Source of the DNA: Sphingomonas sp. IC081
GTDB taxonomy: Bacteria > Pseudomonadota > Alphaproteobacteria > Sphingomonadales > Sphingomonadaceae
DNA length: 64,000 bases
Direction of reading: 5' to 3'
Assembly: GCF_006874585.1 (NCBI RefSeq)
Contig: NZ_CP029761.1
Span: forward strand, 3,297,001 to 3,361,000
The notes beneath the pieces were generated by a model, which was not told the origin of the DNA, ran no database searches, and saw nothing but the letters and a program-made list of their open reading frames with translations. The translations under genes and the position numbers were made by a program. Of the stretch, positions 17,568-26,376 are shown piece after piece (positions within the stretch are counted from its first letter, which is position 1; every line of letters begins with the position of its first letter).

Positions 17568-17789
17568 TCAGTTCGGCGCGGGGTCCTTGGCCCAGGGGTT
17601 CTTGTGTGCCGCCTGCTGCTGCGCCCCGGCCCGCGCCGCCACACTTTCGGCAAACTGCGTGACCGAATCGTCGTCATCGCCGCCGTCCGGGGATGGCACC
17701 GTGCAATAGGCGGTCGTCAGGATACTGGCCGCCCAGAACAGCGCGTGCCAGCGGCTCTTGAAGACATTCCTGATCTTGGGCCCGAACAT
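17568..17789 (-). CDS. Small membrane-anchored hypothetical protein
   Basis: A 73-residue protein with one N-terminal hydrophobic segment (about residues 14-30, ALFWAASILTTAYCTVP) followed by an acidic linker and a polar tail. It starts 24 bases after the mutS stop on the same strand, so it may be co-transcribed. The SRW(H/K)AL..AA..TAYCTVPSP pattern resembles short sphingomonad proteins of unknown function. Real but uncharacterised. Confidence 0.68.
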   Translation of the reverse strand: MFGPKIRNVFKSRWHALFWAASILTTAYCTVPSPDGGDDDDSVTQFAESVAARAGAQQQAAHKNPWAKDPAPN

Positions 17790-17813
17790 GCGCGTGAACC
17801 TAGCGCAATCCGG

Positions 17814-20453
17814 TTAAGGTTCCGTGCCCGCCTCGCGCTTGAGGTCGTAGAGGATTTCCAGCGCATCGCGCGGGCTCAGCGCATCGACGTCCATCTCGCG
17901 CAGCTTGTCGCGCAGGACGTCGCACTGTTCCTCATGGGCGTCCTGCGCCGCCGCGAAGAGCGGCAGGTCGCCGAGGCCAGCGGCAAGCCCCCCGGTTTCC
18001 GCGCGGCCCTTTTCCAGCTTTTCCAGCACCGACTTGGCGCGGCTGATAACCTTGGGCGGCACCCCGGCGAGGCGCGCGACGGCAAGGCCGTAGCTGCGAT
18101 CCGCCGGCCCCTCCGCCAGTTCGTGGAGCAGCACCAGATCGCCCTTCCACTCGCGCGCGCGGACGTGATGAAGTGACAGCGCCTCGCAGGTTTCGCCCAG
18201 CCGCGCCATCTCGTGGTAGTGCGTGGCGAAAAGACAGCGGCAGCGGTTGGTCTCGTGGACGGCTTCGGCCACCGCCCATGCCAGCGCCAGACCGTCGTAG
18301 GTCGAAGTGCCGCGCCCCACTTCGTCGAGGATGACAAAGCTGCGGTCGGTCGCCTGCGCCAGAATGGCGGCGGTTTCCACCATCTCGACCATGAAGGTCG
18401 AACGCCCGCGCGCAAGGTTGTCCGACGCGCCGACGCGGCTGAACAGGCGGTCCACCATGCCGATCCGCGCCGACCTGGCGGGCACGAAACCGCCCGCCTG
18501 CGCCAGCAGCACGATCAGCGCGTTCTGGCGCAGGAAGGTCGACTTACCGCCCATGTTGGGGCCGCCGATCAGCCAGAGCCGGTCATGGCTGGCAAGCCGG
18601 CAATCGTTGGCGACAAAACGCTCGCCCTGAACCTTCAGTGCGGCCTCGACCACCGGGTGACGGCCGCCTTCGATCTCGAGCGAAAGGCCATCGACCACTT
18701 CGGGGCGGGCCCAGCCGCCCTCGACCGCGCGCTCAGCCTGTCCCGCCGCCACGTCGAAACGCGCGAGCGCCGCCGCGGTACGGGCAATGGCATGGCGGGC
18801 GGCCACGGCCTCCGCCACCAGTTCCTCGAAATGCGCGTCCTCCGCGGCAAGCGCATGGGCGCCCGCCTCGGTGATGCGGCTTGCCTCTTCATGCAGCGCG
18901 AGCGCGTTGAAGCGCATCGCGCCGGCCATGGTCTGGCGGTGCGTGAATCCGCTGTCCGGCTCCAGCAGCTTGTCGGCATGGCGCTGCGGCACCTCGATGA
19001 AGTAGCCGAGCACGTTGTTGTGCTTGATCTTCAGCGCGGCGACGCCGGTTTCCTCGCGGTACTTTGCCTCCAGCGCGGCGATCGCGCGGCGAGCATTACC
19101 CGAGGTGACGCGCAGCTCGTCGAGGGCGGCATCGTAGCCACTGGCGATATAGCCGCCCTGCCCGCGCTCGGTCGGCGGGGTTTCCACCAGCGCCTGCGCG
19201 AAGTGATCGACGAGCTGCGCATGACCGCCGAGTTCGGGCATCAGCCGGTCCAGCAGCACCGGCAACCCGTCGATCTGCGCCAGCCGCTCGCCGATGCGGC
19301 GCGCGCCGGCAAGACCGTCGCGAAGCTGGCCGAGATCGCGTGGGCTGCCGCGCCCCGCCACCACGCGCCCCAGCGCGCGGCCGACATCGGGCAGCGCCCG
19401 CAATGCCGCGCGCATATCCTCGCGCAGCAGGGCGTCGTCATGCAGCCACTCGACCATTTCGAGACGCTCGGCAATCGCGTGACGGTCGGTCAGCGGGGCG
19501 GAAAGGTCTTCGGCCAATTGGCGCGCACCGGCGCCGGTGACGCAGCGGTCGATCGCCTCGACCAGACTGCCCTTGCGGCCGCCCTGCGACGATTCGAGAA
19601 TTTCGAGACTGGCCCGCGTCGCCTCGTCCATTGCCAGCACAGCATCACTGCTGCGCGCCTCGGGCGGCAGCAGCAGCGGCAGCTTGCCCCGGCCGACATG
19701 GTCGAGATAGGCGATCAGCCCGCCCGCCGCCGCCAGCATGGCGCGGGTGAACGCGCCGAACCCGTCAAGCGTGGCGACGCCGTGGACCAGCTTCAGCCGC
19801 TCCTCGCCGCCATCCGAGGAGAACTCGTGCGCGGAACGGCGGATCGCGCCTTCCGGCGTCAGTTCCCAGCCATCCGGCACCACCAGTTCACGCGCGCCCA
19901 GACGCGCCAGTGCCGCGCCCAGCCGGTCGGGCAGGCACTCTTCCAGTTCCATGCGGCCGGTGGAGATATCGCAGGCGGCAATGCCGACGACGCCGCGCAC
20001 CTCGCAGGCCGCCGCCAGCACATTGGCGCGGCGCGGCTCCAGCAGCGATTCCTCGGTCAGCGTCCCCGCCGTCACGAAACGCACGATGTCGCGCCGGACC
20101 AGGGCCTTGGATGCCCGGCCTTCCTTGCGCGCGCGCTCCTTGGCCTCGGCGGGCGTTTCGGTCTGCTCGGCAATCGCCACCCGGCACCCGGCCTTGATCA
20201 GGCGGGCAAGGTAGCCCTCGGCGGCGTGCACCGGCACACCGCACATCGGGATCGGCGCACCGCCATGTTCGCCGCGCGTGGTGAGTGCAATATCGAGAAC
20301 CTGGCTTGCGGTTTTCGCATCGTCGAAGAACAATTCGAAAAAATCGCCCATCCGATAGAACAGCAGGCAGTCGCCCGCCACCTCTCGCAAGGCGAGGTAC
20401 TGCGCCATCATCGGGGTCGCGGCGGCGGTATCGGTCGTGCTGCTCATGGCCAT
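17814..20453 (-). CDS. mutS: DNA mismatch repair protein MutS
   Basis: An 879-residue mismatch-recognition ATPase. The N-terminal domain contains the mismatch-binding [11 protein letters not shown] (Phe-x-Glu type). The ATPase domain shows Walker [11 protein letters not shown], Walker [17 protein letters not shown] and the downstream ATHYHEM. The length is standard. Two ATG codons six bases apart (20453 and 20447) could start the protein; an upstream ATG at 20498 gives an extension without family sequence. It is divergent from maeB and followed by a small membrane protein gene. Confidence 0.97.
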   Translation of the reverse strand: MAMSSTTDTAAATPMMAQYLALREVAGDCLLFYRMGDFFELFFDDAKTASQVLDIALTTRGEHGGAPIPMCGVPVHAAEGYLARLIKAGCRVAIAEQTETPAEAKERARKEGRASKALVRRDIVRFVTAGTLTEESLLEPRRANVLAAACEVRGVVGIAACDISTGRMELEECLPDRLGAALARLGARELVVPDGWELTPEGAIRRSAHEFSSDGGEERLKLVHGVATLDGFGAFTRAMLAAAGGLIAYLDHVGRGKLPLLLPPEARSSDAVLAMDEATRASLEILESSQGGRKGSLVEAIDRCVTGAGARQLAEDLSAPLTDRHAIAERLEMVEWLHDDALLREDMRAALRALPDVGRALGRVVAGRGSPRDLGQLRDGLAGARRIGERLAQIDGLPVLLDRLMPELGGHAQLVDHFAQALVETPPTERGQGGYIASGYDAALDELRVTSGNARRAIAALEAKYREETGVAALKIKHNNVLGYFIEVPQRHADKLLEPDSGFTHRQTMAGAMRFNALALHEEASRITEAGAHALAAEDAHFEELVAEAVAARHAIARTAAALARFDVAAGQAERAVEGGWARPEVVDGLSLEIEGGRHPVVEAALKVQGERFVANDCRLASHDRLWLIGGPNMGGKSTFLRQNALIVLLAQAGGFVPARSARIGMVDRLFSRVGASDNLARGRSTFMVEMVETAAILAQATDRSFVILDEVGRGTSTYDGLALAWAVAEAVHETNRCRCLFATHYHEMARLGETCEALSLHHVRAREWKGDLVLLHELAEGPADRSYGLAVARLAGVPPKVISRAKSVLEKLEKGRAETGGLAAGLGDLPLFAAAQDAHEEQCDVLRDKLREMDVDALSPRDALEILYDLKREAGTEP

Positions 20454-20562
20454 GAGCGTTAGCGCCGCGCCTTGCCCCTTGTGAAGCGGCGCAAACACGC
20501 CTTTCCCCTATCGCGTGGCGCAAACATTCGATAGGGCCCGTGCCAAATCCGGGAGAAACCGC

Positions 20563-22824
20563 TTGTCCGAGAAGCCCAAGATCCAGTTCACCGAGCGTGA
20601 GGCTCTGTTCTATCACAGCACGATGCGCCCCGGTAAGATCGAGATTGTTGCGTCCAAGCCCATGGCCACGCAACGCGACCTCTCGCTTGCCTATTCCCCG
20701 GGTGTCGCCGTGCCGGTCCAGGCAATCGCCGACAACCCCGCCACCGCCTACGACTATACCGCCAAGGGCAACCTCGTCGCGGTGATCTCGAACGGCACCG
20801 CGATCCTGGGCATGGGCAACCTCGGCGCGCTGGCCTCGAAGCCGGTGATGGAGGGCAAGGCCGTCCTCTTCAAGCGCTTCGCGGACGTCGATTCCATCGA
20901 CATCGAGCTCGCCAGCGAGGACACCGACGCGCTGATCGAGGCCATCGCCATGATGGAACCCAGCTTCGGGGGGATCAACCTCGAGGACATCAAGGCGCCC
21001 GAGTGCTTCATCATCGAGCAGGCCCTGCGCGAACGGATGAACATCCCGGTCATGCATGACGACCAGCACGGCACCGCGATCATCGCCGCCGCCGGTCTCA
21101 TCAACGCCTGCCTCATCACCGGCCGCAAGCTGGACGAGATCAAGGTCGTGGTGAACGGCGCCGGGGCCTCGGCGCTGGCCTGCACCGCGCTGATCAAGTC
21201 GATGGGCGTGCGCCACGAAAACGTGCTGGTCTGCGACACCAAGGGCGTGATCTATCCGGGCCGCGAGCGGGTGGACCAGTTCAAGTCGGCCCATGCGGTG
21301 AAGACCGACAGGCGCACGCTGACCGAAGCGCTTGTCGGCGCGGACGTCGTTCTCGGCCTCTCGGCCAAGGGCGCGATCACGCCCGACATGGTCAAGTCCA
21401 TGGCGCCCGAGCCGATCATCTTCGCAATGGCCAACCCGGACCCGGAAATCACCCCGCCCGAAGCCAAGGCAGTGCGCCCCGACGCCATCGTCGCCACCGG
21501 CCGTTCGGACTATCCGAATCAGGTCAACAACGTGCTGGGCTTCCCCTTCATCTTCCGCGGCGCGCTCGACGTTTCGGCCACCGCGATCAACGAAGAGATG
21601 AAGATCGCCGCTGCCAAGGCCATTGCTGAACTGGCGCGCGAGCAGGTCCATGAGGACGTTGCCGCCGCCTACGGCGAAGCGCAGCAGTTCGGCCGCGACT
21701 ACATCATCCCCGCGCCGTTCGACCCGCGCCTGATGGAAGTGGTGTCGATGGCGGTCGCCAAGGCGGCGATGGATTCGGGTGTCGCCACCCGTCCGATCGA
21801 GGACTTCGAGGCCTATCGCCACCAGCTCAAGGCGCGCCTCAACCCGACCACTTCGGTGCTGACCCGCGTCTACGAGCAGGTCAAGGCCAACCCCAAGCGC
21901 ATGATCTTTGCCGAGGCCGACAACGAAGTCGTGCTGCGCGCGGCGATCCAGTACCGTGATTTCGGCTATGGCGAACCGATCCTGGTCGGCCGGACCCAAG
22001 TCATCCTCGACAAGATGGCCGAACTGGGCGTGCCCGATCCGGACAGCTTCCGCATCGAGAACTCGATGGTGTCCGAGCATGTCGCGCCGATGGTGGAGAT
22101 GCTCTACGAGCGCCTCAAGCGCCGCGGCTTCCTGCAGCGCGACGTGCAGCGCATGGTCAATACCGACCGCAACATCTTCGCCTCCGGCCTACTCAAGCTG
22201 GGCGTGGGCGACGCCATGATCACCGGCATGACCCGCCCCTTCGCGCAGACCATCAAGGAAGTGCGCCGGGTGCTGGATCCCGCCCCGGGCAAGCTGGCCT
22301 TCGGCATCCACATGCTGGTCGGCAAGAACCACACCGTGTTCATGGCCGACACCACGATCAACGAGCGTCCGAGCGCCGAGGAACTGGCGGTTATCGCCAA
22401 GGAAACCGCTGCCGTCGCCCGCCGCCTCGGCCATGAGCCGCGCGTCGCCTTCCTCAGCTACTCGACCTTCGGCAACCCCTCGGGCAAGTGGCTGGAGCAG
22501 ACCCGCGAGGCGATCCGCATCCTCGACGAGGAGCAGGTCGACTTCGAGTACGAGGGCGAAATGGCCCCCGACGCGGCGCTCAATCCGAAGATCATGGCGC
22601 TCTATCCCTTCAGCCGCCTCTCGGCGCCGGCCAACGTGCTGATCATGCCGGGCCTGCAGTCGGCCAACATCTCGGCCAAGCTGCTCAAGGAAATCGGCGG
22701 CACCACCTCGATCGGGCCGATGCTGATCGGCGCCGAGAAGCCGGTGCAGATCGTGCCGATGACCGCGATCGCGCCCGATGTGCTGACGCTGGCGGCCCTC
22801 GCCGCCGCCGGGATCACCGGGTAG
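20563..22824 (+). CDS. maeB: NADP-dependent malic enzyme with C-terminal phosphotransacetylase-like domain
   Basis: A 753-residue MaeB-type enzyme decarboxylating malate to pyruvate with NADP. The N-terminal malic domain (to about residue 425) holds SLAYSPGVAVPV, MHDDQHGTAI (metal and substrate site) and the nucleotide site VVNGAGASALAC. The C-terminal 320 residues resemble phosphate acetyltransferase, known to act as an acetyl-CoA-sensing regulatory domain rather than an enzyme. A TTG start was chosen because GGGAGA lies six bases before it; an upstream GTG in frame at 20515 is possible. Ends in a strong terminator. Confidence 0.95.
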   Translation: MSEKPKIQFTEREALFYHSTMRPGKIEIVASKPMATQRDLSLAYSPGVAVPVQAIADNPATAYDYTAKGNLVAVISNGTAILGMGNLGALASKPVMEGKAVLFKRFADVDSIDIELASEDTDALIEAIAMMEPSFGGINLEDIKAPECFIIEQALRERMNIPVMHDDQHGTAIIAAAGLINACLITGRKLDEIKVVVNGAGASALACTALIKSMGVRHENVLVCDTKGVIYPGRERVDQFKSAHAVKTDRRTLTEALVGADVVLGLSAKGAITPDMVKSMAPEPIIFAMANPDPEITPPEAKAVRPDAIVATGRSDYPNQVNNVLGFPFIFRGALDVSATAINEEMKIAAAKAIAELAREQVHEDVAAAYGEAQQFGRDYIIPAPFDPRLMEVVSMAVAKAAMDSGVATRPIEDFEAYRHQLKARLNPTTSVLTRVYEQVKANPKRMIFAEADNEVVLRAAIQYRDFGYGEPILVGRTQVILDKMAELGVPDPDSFRIENSMVSEHVAPMVEMLYERLKRRGFLQRDVQRMVNTDRNIFASGLLKLGVGDAMITGMTRPFAQTIKEVRRVLDPAPGKLAFGIHMLVGKNHTVFMADTTINERPSAEELAVIAKETAAVARRLGHEPRVAFLSYSTFGNPSGKWLEQTREAIRILDEEQVDFEYEGEMAPDAALNPKIMALYPFSRLSAPANVLIMPGLQSANISAKLLKEIGGTTSIGPMLIGAEKPVQIVPMTAIAPDVLTLAALAAAGITG

Positions 22825-22833
22825 GGCAAAAAG

Positions 22834-22863
22834 AAAGGGGCTCCGGTTTCGGAGCCCCTTTTC
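22834..22863. terminator. Bidirectional intrinsic terminator between maeB and trmB
   Basis: A 12-bp perfect stem (AAAGGGGCTCCG / CGGAGCCCCTTT) with a GTTT loop. It ends in T-rich sequence on the plus strand and has an A-rich lead-in that provides Ts on the minus strand, serving the convergent maeB and trmB genes. Confidence 0.9.
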
Positions 22864-22892
22864 CTATCAGCGTGGGCCGCGAGCCGGGCCGA

Positions 22893-23609
22893 TCACTTGC
22901 GGCGGTAGCGGAAGTACCAGATCTCGTGCCCGTAGACCGTGCGCGCCTTGACCGCGTAGCGTGTTTCCGGCCAGCCGCCGGGACGCACCTGGAAGTCGCC
23001 CGGCTTCTCGCAGAGCCATTCGAACTGGTCGGTATGGCGCTGCATGACCATCAGCGCATGACGCACGTAGACGGCGTGATCGGTGCCGAAACGAAACTCG
23101 CCGCCGGGCTTCAGCTTGGCCGCGAACATGTCGACCGGGCCGTCGTTCATCATGCGGCGCTTGGCATGGCGGGCCTTGGGCCAGGGGTCGGGATGCAGCA
23201 GATAGAGCATCGACAGCGAACCGTCGGGAATGCGGGACAGCACTTCCAGCGCATCGCCGTGGTGGATACGCACGTTGCCGATCGGCGGATGCGCACCATT
23301 GTCGCCGGCCACATGGGTCAGCGCCTGGGCGACACCGTTGATGAACGGCTCGGCACCGATGAAGCCATGGTCGGGCAGCATGTCGGCGCGCTCTGCCATA
23401 TGCTCGCCGCCGCCGAAGCCGATCTCGAAATGGAGCGGCCGCTCGTCGCCGAACAGCAGCGCCGAGGTCACCGGGCCTTCGAGGGGCACCGCGATGCGCG
23501 GCAGCAGATTGTCGACCAGGGCCTGCTGGCCGGCGCGCAGGGGCTTGCCCTTGGCGCGGCCGTAGAGGCGGTTGAGCGTGGTCGGATCGCCGGATTTGTG
23601 AGCCGTCAT
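22893..23609 (-). CDS. trmB: tRNA (guanine-N7)-methyltransferase
   Basis: A 238-residue SAM-dependent enzyme forming m7G46 in tRNA. The SAM-binding EIGFGGGEHM and the catalytic-region signature YLLHPDPWPKARHAKRR are diagnostic. GTDHAVYVRHAL follows as expected. The start MTAHKSG was preferred over an ATG six codons upstream. It converges on maeB and is separated from ctrA by a terminator. Confidence 0.95.
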   Translation of the reverse strand: MTAHKSGDPTTLNRLYGRAKGKPLRAGQQALVDNLLPRIAVPLEGPVTSALLFGDERPLHFEIGFGGGEHMAERADMLPDHGFIGAEPFINGVAQALTHVAGDNGAHPPIGNVRIHHGDALEVLSRIPDGSLSMLYLLHPDPWPKARHAKRRMMNDGPVDMFAAKLKPGGEFRFGTDHAVYVRHALMVMQRHTDQFEWLCEKPGDFQVRPGGWPETRYAVKARTVYGHEIWYFRYRRK

Positions 23610-23692
23610 GGGGCGGCGCACTGACACCGATGCGCTTCAAGGTCAACGCCGGTAACGCTGGCGCCGTTGCCGTTCGGGGCCTTGGAAACCGA

Positions 23693-23720
23693 AACGGCCC
23701 GCCCCGAGGGGCAGGCCGTT
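23693..23720 (-). terminator. Intrinsic terminator downstream of ctrA
   Basis: Read on the minus strand, a 13-bp stem with one G-T pair (AACGGCCTGCCCC / GGGGCGGGCCGTT) is followed by a short T-rich run. It lies about 55 bases after the ctrA stop and before trmB. Confidence 0.75.
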
Positions 23721-23773
23721 CCATTCTTCATGCTTGGGGAAAGCAGAAACAGGTGCGGACGTCCGGCGCCCGG

Positions 23774-24469
23774 TCAGGCAACGTCCTGAAGCTCGTCCGG
23801 GTCGCGCAGCACGTAGCCGCGGCCCCAGACGGTCTCGATGTAGTTCGCGCCTCCGCAGGCATGCGCCAGCTTCTTGCGCAGCTTGCAGATGAAGACGTCG
23901 ATGATCTTGAGTTCGGGTTCGTCCATGCCGCCATAAAGGTGGTTGAGGAACATTTCCTTGGTCAGCGTGGTGCCCTTGCGCAGCGAGAGCAGCTCCAGCA
24001 TCGCATATTCCTTGCCGGTCAGGTGCACGCGGGCGCTGTCGACCTCGACCGTCTTGGCGTCGAGGTTAACCACCAGCTTGCCGGTGCGGATGACCGACTG
24101 CGAATGGCCCTTCGAGCGGCGGACAACGGCGTGGATGCGCGCGATCAGTTCTTCGCGGTGGAACGGCTTGGTCACATAGTCGTCCGCGCCGAAGCCGAAC
24201 GAGCGGACCTTGGAATCCATCTCCGAAATGCCCGAGAGGATCAGCACCGGCGTCTGCACCTTGGCAACGCGCAGCTTCTTGAGCACGTCGTACCCGTGCA
24301 TGTCGGGCAGATTGAGATCGAGCAGGATGATGTCGTAATCGTAGAGCTTGCCGAGATCGAGGCCTTCTTCACCCAGGTCGGTGGAATAGACGTTGAAGCC
24401 TTCGGCGGTCAGCATGAGTTCGATGGCCCGCGCGGTGGTGGGTTCGTCCTCGATCAACAGCACTCGCAT
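23774..24469 (-). CDS. ctrA: Cell cycle response regulator CtrA
   Basis: A 231-residue OmpR-type regulator. The receiver domain has the phospho-acceptor Asp51 in [15 protein letters not shown] and acidic residues IEDEP near the start. The C-terminal winged helix contains [20 protein letters not shown] and [20 protein letters not shown], which match CtrA closely. The length equals that of Caulobacter CtrA. In alphaproteobacteria CtrA controls cell cycle, motility or gene-transfer functions. The Caulobacter degradation signal (two C-terminal Ala) is not exact here: the protein ends in DELQDVA. An upstream CtrA box suggests autoregulation. Confidence 0.96.
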   Translation of the reverse strand: MRVLLIEDEPTTARAIELMLTAEGFNVYSTDLGEEGLDLGKLYDYDIILLDLNLPDMHGYDVLKKLRVAKVQTPVLILSGISEMDSKVRSFGFGADDYVTKPFHREELIARIHAVVRRSKGHSQSVIRTGKLVVNLDAKTVEVDSARVHLTGKEYAMLELLSLRKGTTLTKEMFLNHLYGGMDEPELKIIDVFICKLRKKLAHACGGANYIETVWGRGYVLRDPDELQDVA

Positions 24470-24566
24470 GGGATGCCCCCCTAAGTTGCCCGTCAGCCCG
24501 TCGGCGTAAACCCGGCCTAAACGGACATTGCCGCGTATTAACCATATGAGCAATGAAGGTTAAAGG

Positions 24567-24581
24567 TTAATTTGCCGTTAA
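24567..24581. promoter_or_regulatory. CtrA-binding box upstream of ctrA
   Basis: TTAA-TTTGCCG-TTAA at 24567-24581 is an exact TTAA-N7-TTAA CtrA site about 100 bases above the ctrA start. Extra TTAA half-sites lie at 24560-24563 and 24538-24541. Two GANTC sites, potential CcrM methylation targets, lie further upstream at 24608-24612 and 24619-24623. This arrangement resembles the autoregulated, methylation-sensitive ctrA promoters of Caulobacter. Confidence 0.8.
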
Positions 24582-24644
24582 TGGCAAACCTTGCGCCGAA
24601 GCGGATCGACTCTAGCGAGAATCCTTTAGGGGCGAAGCCGTGGA

Positions 24645-26066
24645 TTACGGCGCCAGGGGCTCCGAAACGGGGGCTTCCCGGCCGGTTTTCATCGGCACCC
24701 CGCCGTGACGCGCCTCGCCAGGCCGGACAAGCGGCATCGGCCGCCGCGCCCGTCCGCGCGATTCTTCGATTCGCCGCAGATAGCTCCACAGGCCGCACTG
24801 CAGGCCGACCAGCATCAGGATGAACGGCTGGAACGCGATGCCGACGAAGAGCGAGCCGATCAGATAGACGATCTGCGCCAGTTGCAGCGCCACCGCCAGC
24901 GGCGCCGCCCAGGCCTCGTCCTCCCCCGTGCGATCCTTCCAGCGGCGGCGAATCAGTTCCATCTGCACCAGGCCGGAAAGCTGCAGCGCGATCCACAGGA
25001 AGAAACCCGGGAAACCCTGTTCGCCCAGCATCTCGAAATAGCTCGAATGGAAGGCGCGTCCCTGCTCTACCACCCGCGTGCGGGTGACCGTGGTGGTCGC
25101 GCCCACCGTATGTGCCGCGACCGTATCGTATTCGACCTTGCTGGCGATGTTGACCACGAAGCCACCGCCCGCCGGATGGTGCTTCACATAGTCCCAGGTC
25201 CATTTCCACACGCCGATTCGCGTGCCGGCGGACTGGTCGGACTGGTGGTTCTCGATCGTGCCCATGCGGGCCATGAACGACTGCGGCAGGAACGGCACCG
25301 CCACCACCACCGCCAGCGCCATGCCCGCACCGATCAGCAGCTTGTGCCGGGCGGTGCGTAAGTAGAACAGGCATAGCACGCCGAGACAGACCAGTCCGGT
25401 GCGCGCCTGGGTGCCGACCGGGATCAGCGCGCAGGCAAAGATCAGCGCCGCCGCGAAGAGCCTGACCCGCCAGTCGGGCGGAAAGATCGTGCCGTAGCGG
25501 CTCAGCCAGAGGATCAGCGGAATGATCGCGATCGCCACGCTCGACAGGATCGACCCCTCGTAAAGCCCGGTGTTGTTCTCGACAAAGATCCTGAGCGCGC
25601 CGTAACCGCCACCGCCCATCGCCGTCTTGATGCCGCCGTCGATGATCAGCGCGCTGGCCGCAAGGACCATGACCAGCGCCACTGCCTCGATTCTCAGGCG
25701 CGTGCGCAAGGTGAGCGGCAGGAAGATCGCGAAGACCAGCGCCTTCCACACCCAGGCCCACTTCTCCTGCGCGGCCTCGGGATAGACCGCGGTGAAGGTG
25801 GTGAGCGCACAGTAGACCAGCAGCGCCAGCAGCAGCCCCTGCCGCAGCGTGAAGCGCATGTCGCGCTTGTCGTCGAACAGCAGCCAGCCGCCGAACGCCG
25901 CGCCGAACGCCATCAGCGAGACCGGCAGGTGCGCCAGGATCCCCCAGGAAATGATCTGCGGCGAGACGATGTCGACATAAAGATAGCAAAGCACCCAGAG
26001 GAACGGGCGCCGGAAGCCGAGGGCGAGGAAAATGAAAAGAAAGCCGGTGAGGCCGAGATCAAGCAT
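24645..26066 (-). CDS. Putative O-glycosylation ligase, exosortase A-associated (Wzy/WaaL-like)
   Basis: A 473-residue polytopic membrane protein with about ten TM segments. The N-terminal FRRPFLWVLCYLYVDIVSPQ matches the DUF5935-type start of the exosortase-A-associated ligase family (TIGR03097). The large periplasmic loop between late TMs carries TRIGVWKWTWDYVKHHPAGG, similar to the O-antigen ligase/polymerase Wzy_C region with its catalytic-type His pair. It probably polymerises or ligates a surface polysaccharide. The start ATG overlaps the end of a small upstream gene. The C-terminal 50 residues are basic and cytosolic. The exosortase itself is not in this window. Confidence 0.85.
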   Translation of the reverse strand: MLDLGLTGFLFIFLALGFRRPFLWVLCYLYVDIVSPQIISWGILAHLPVSLMAFGAAFGGWLLFDDKRDMRFTLRQGLLLALLVYCALTTFTAVYPEAAQEKWAWVWKALVFAIFLPLTLRTRLRIEAVALVMVLAASALIIDGGIKTAMGGGGYGALRIFVENNTGLYEGSILSSVAIAIIPLILWLSRYGTIFPPDWRVRLFAAALIFACALIPVGTQARTGLVCLGVLCLFYLRTARHKLLIGAGMALAVVVAVPFLPQSFMARMGTIENHQSDQSAGTRIGVWKWTWDYVKHHPAGGGFVVNIASKVEYDTVAAHTVGATTTVTRTRVVEQGRAFHSSYFEMLGEQGFPGFFLWIALQLSGLVQMELIRRRWKDRTGEDEAWAAPLAVALQLAQIVYLIGSLFVGIAFQPFILMLVGLQCGLWSYLRRIEESRGRARRPMPLVRPGEARHGGVPMKTGREAPVSEPLAP

Positions 26067-26310
26067 GCCCGTCCCCTGCCGCAGGACGGGTCCCGCCTTC
26101 CTGAGCGGCTGCACCATCCGATCGCGGCCACTGCATGCCCTTGCGCGAGGCTCCACGCGAAGAATGCCGCCGGGCGTTACCGGCCCGGCCTTCGGCATCC
26201 CCCGCCTGCTGGTCACCCCCCTCTTCGTCGAGTTCCGGCCGCAACAACAGCCGCCAGGCGGCCAGCGCCAGCAGGCCATGGGCCAGGACAAGAGCAAAAA
26301 TGTCGACCAT
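26059..26310 (-). CDS. Small one-TM hypothetical protein coupled to the O-ligase
   Basis: An 83-residue frame. The first 22 residues (FALVLAHGLLALAAWRLLL) form a membrane segment, followed by an acidic patch and a polar basic tail. It ends eight bases into the O-ligase gene, a typical coupled arrangement. The hydrophobic start resembles short proteins next to exosortase-A ligases, but I cannot name it. The poorly structured tail leaves some doubt about where the true gene ends. Confidence 0.5.
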   Translation of the reverse strand: MVDIFALVLAHGLLALAAWRLLLRPELDEEGGDQQAGDAEGRAGNARRHSSRGASRKGMQWPRSDGAAAQEGGTRPAAGDGHA

Positions 26311-26376
26311 AGGCCCAGTGCCCTATCATCAGCGGGTTGACGCGACGTTAAGCGTTATGTGCTAGGTATTCCGCGC

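Noticed and set aside
18213..20462. 749-codon open frame on the plus strand opposite mutS
   Set aside because: Shadow of mutS, composition rich in His/Arg/Gln without motifs.
19888..22080. 730-codon minus-strand frame across mutS and maeB
   Set aside because: Spans two real genes in opposite orientation and reads only low-complexity residues.
20563..22824. maeB as an artefactual fusion of malic enzyme and phosphotransacetylase genes
   Set aside because: The two-domain form is the normal architecture of MaeB.
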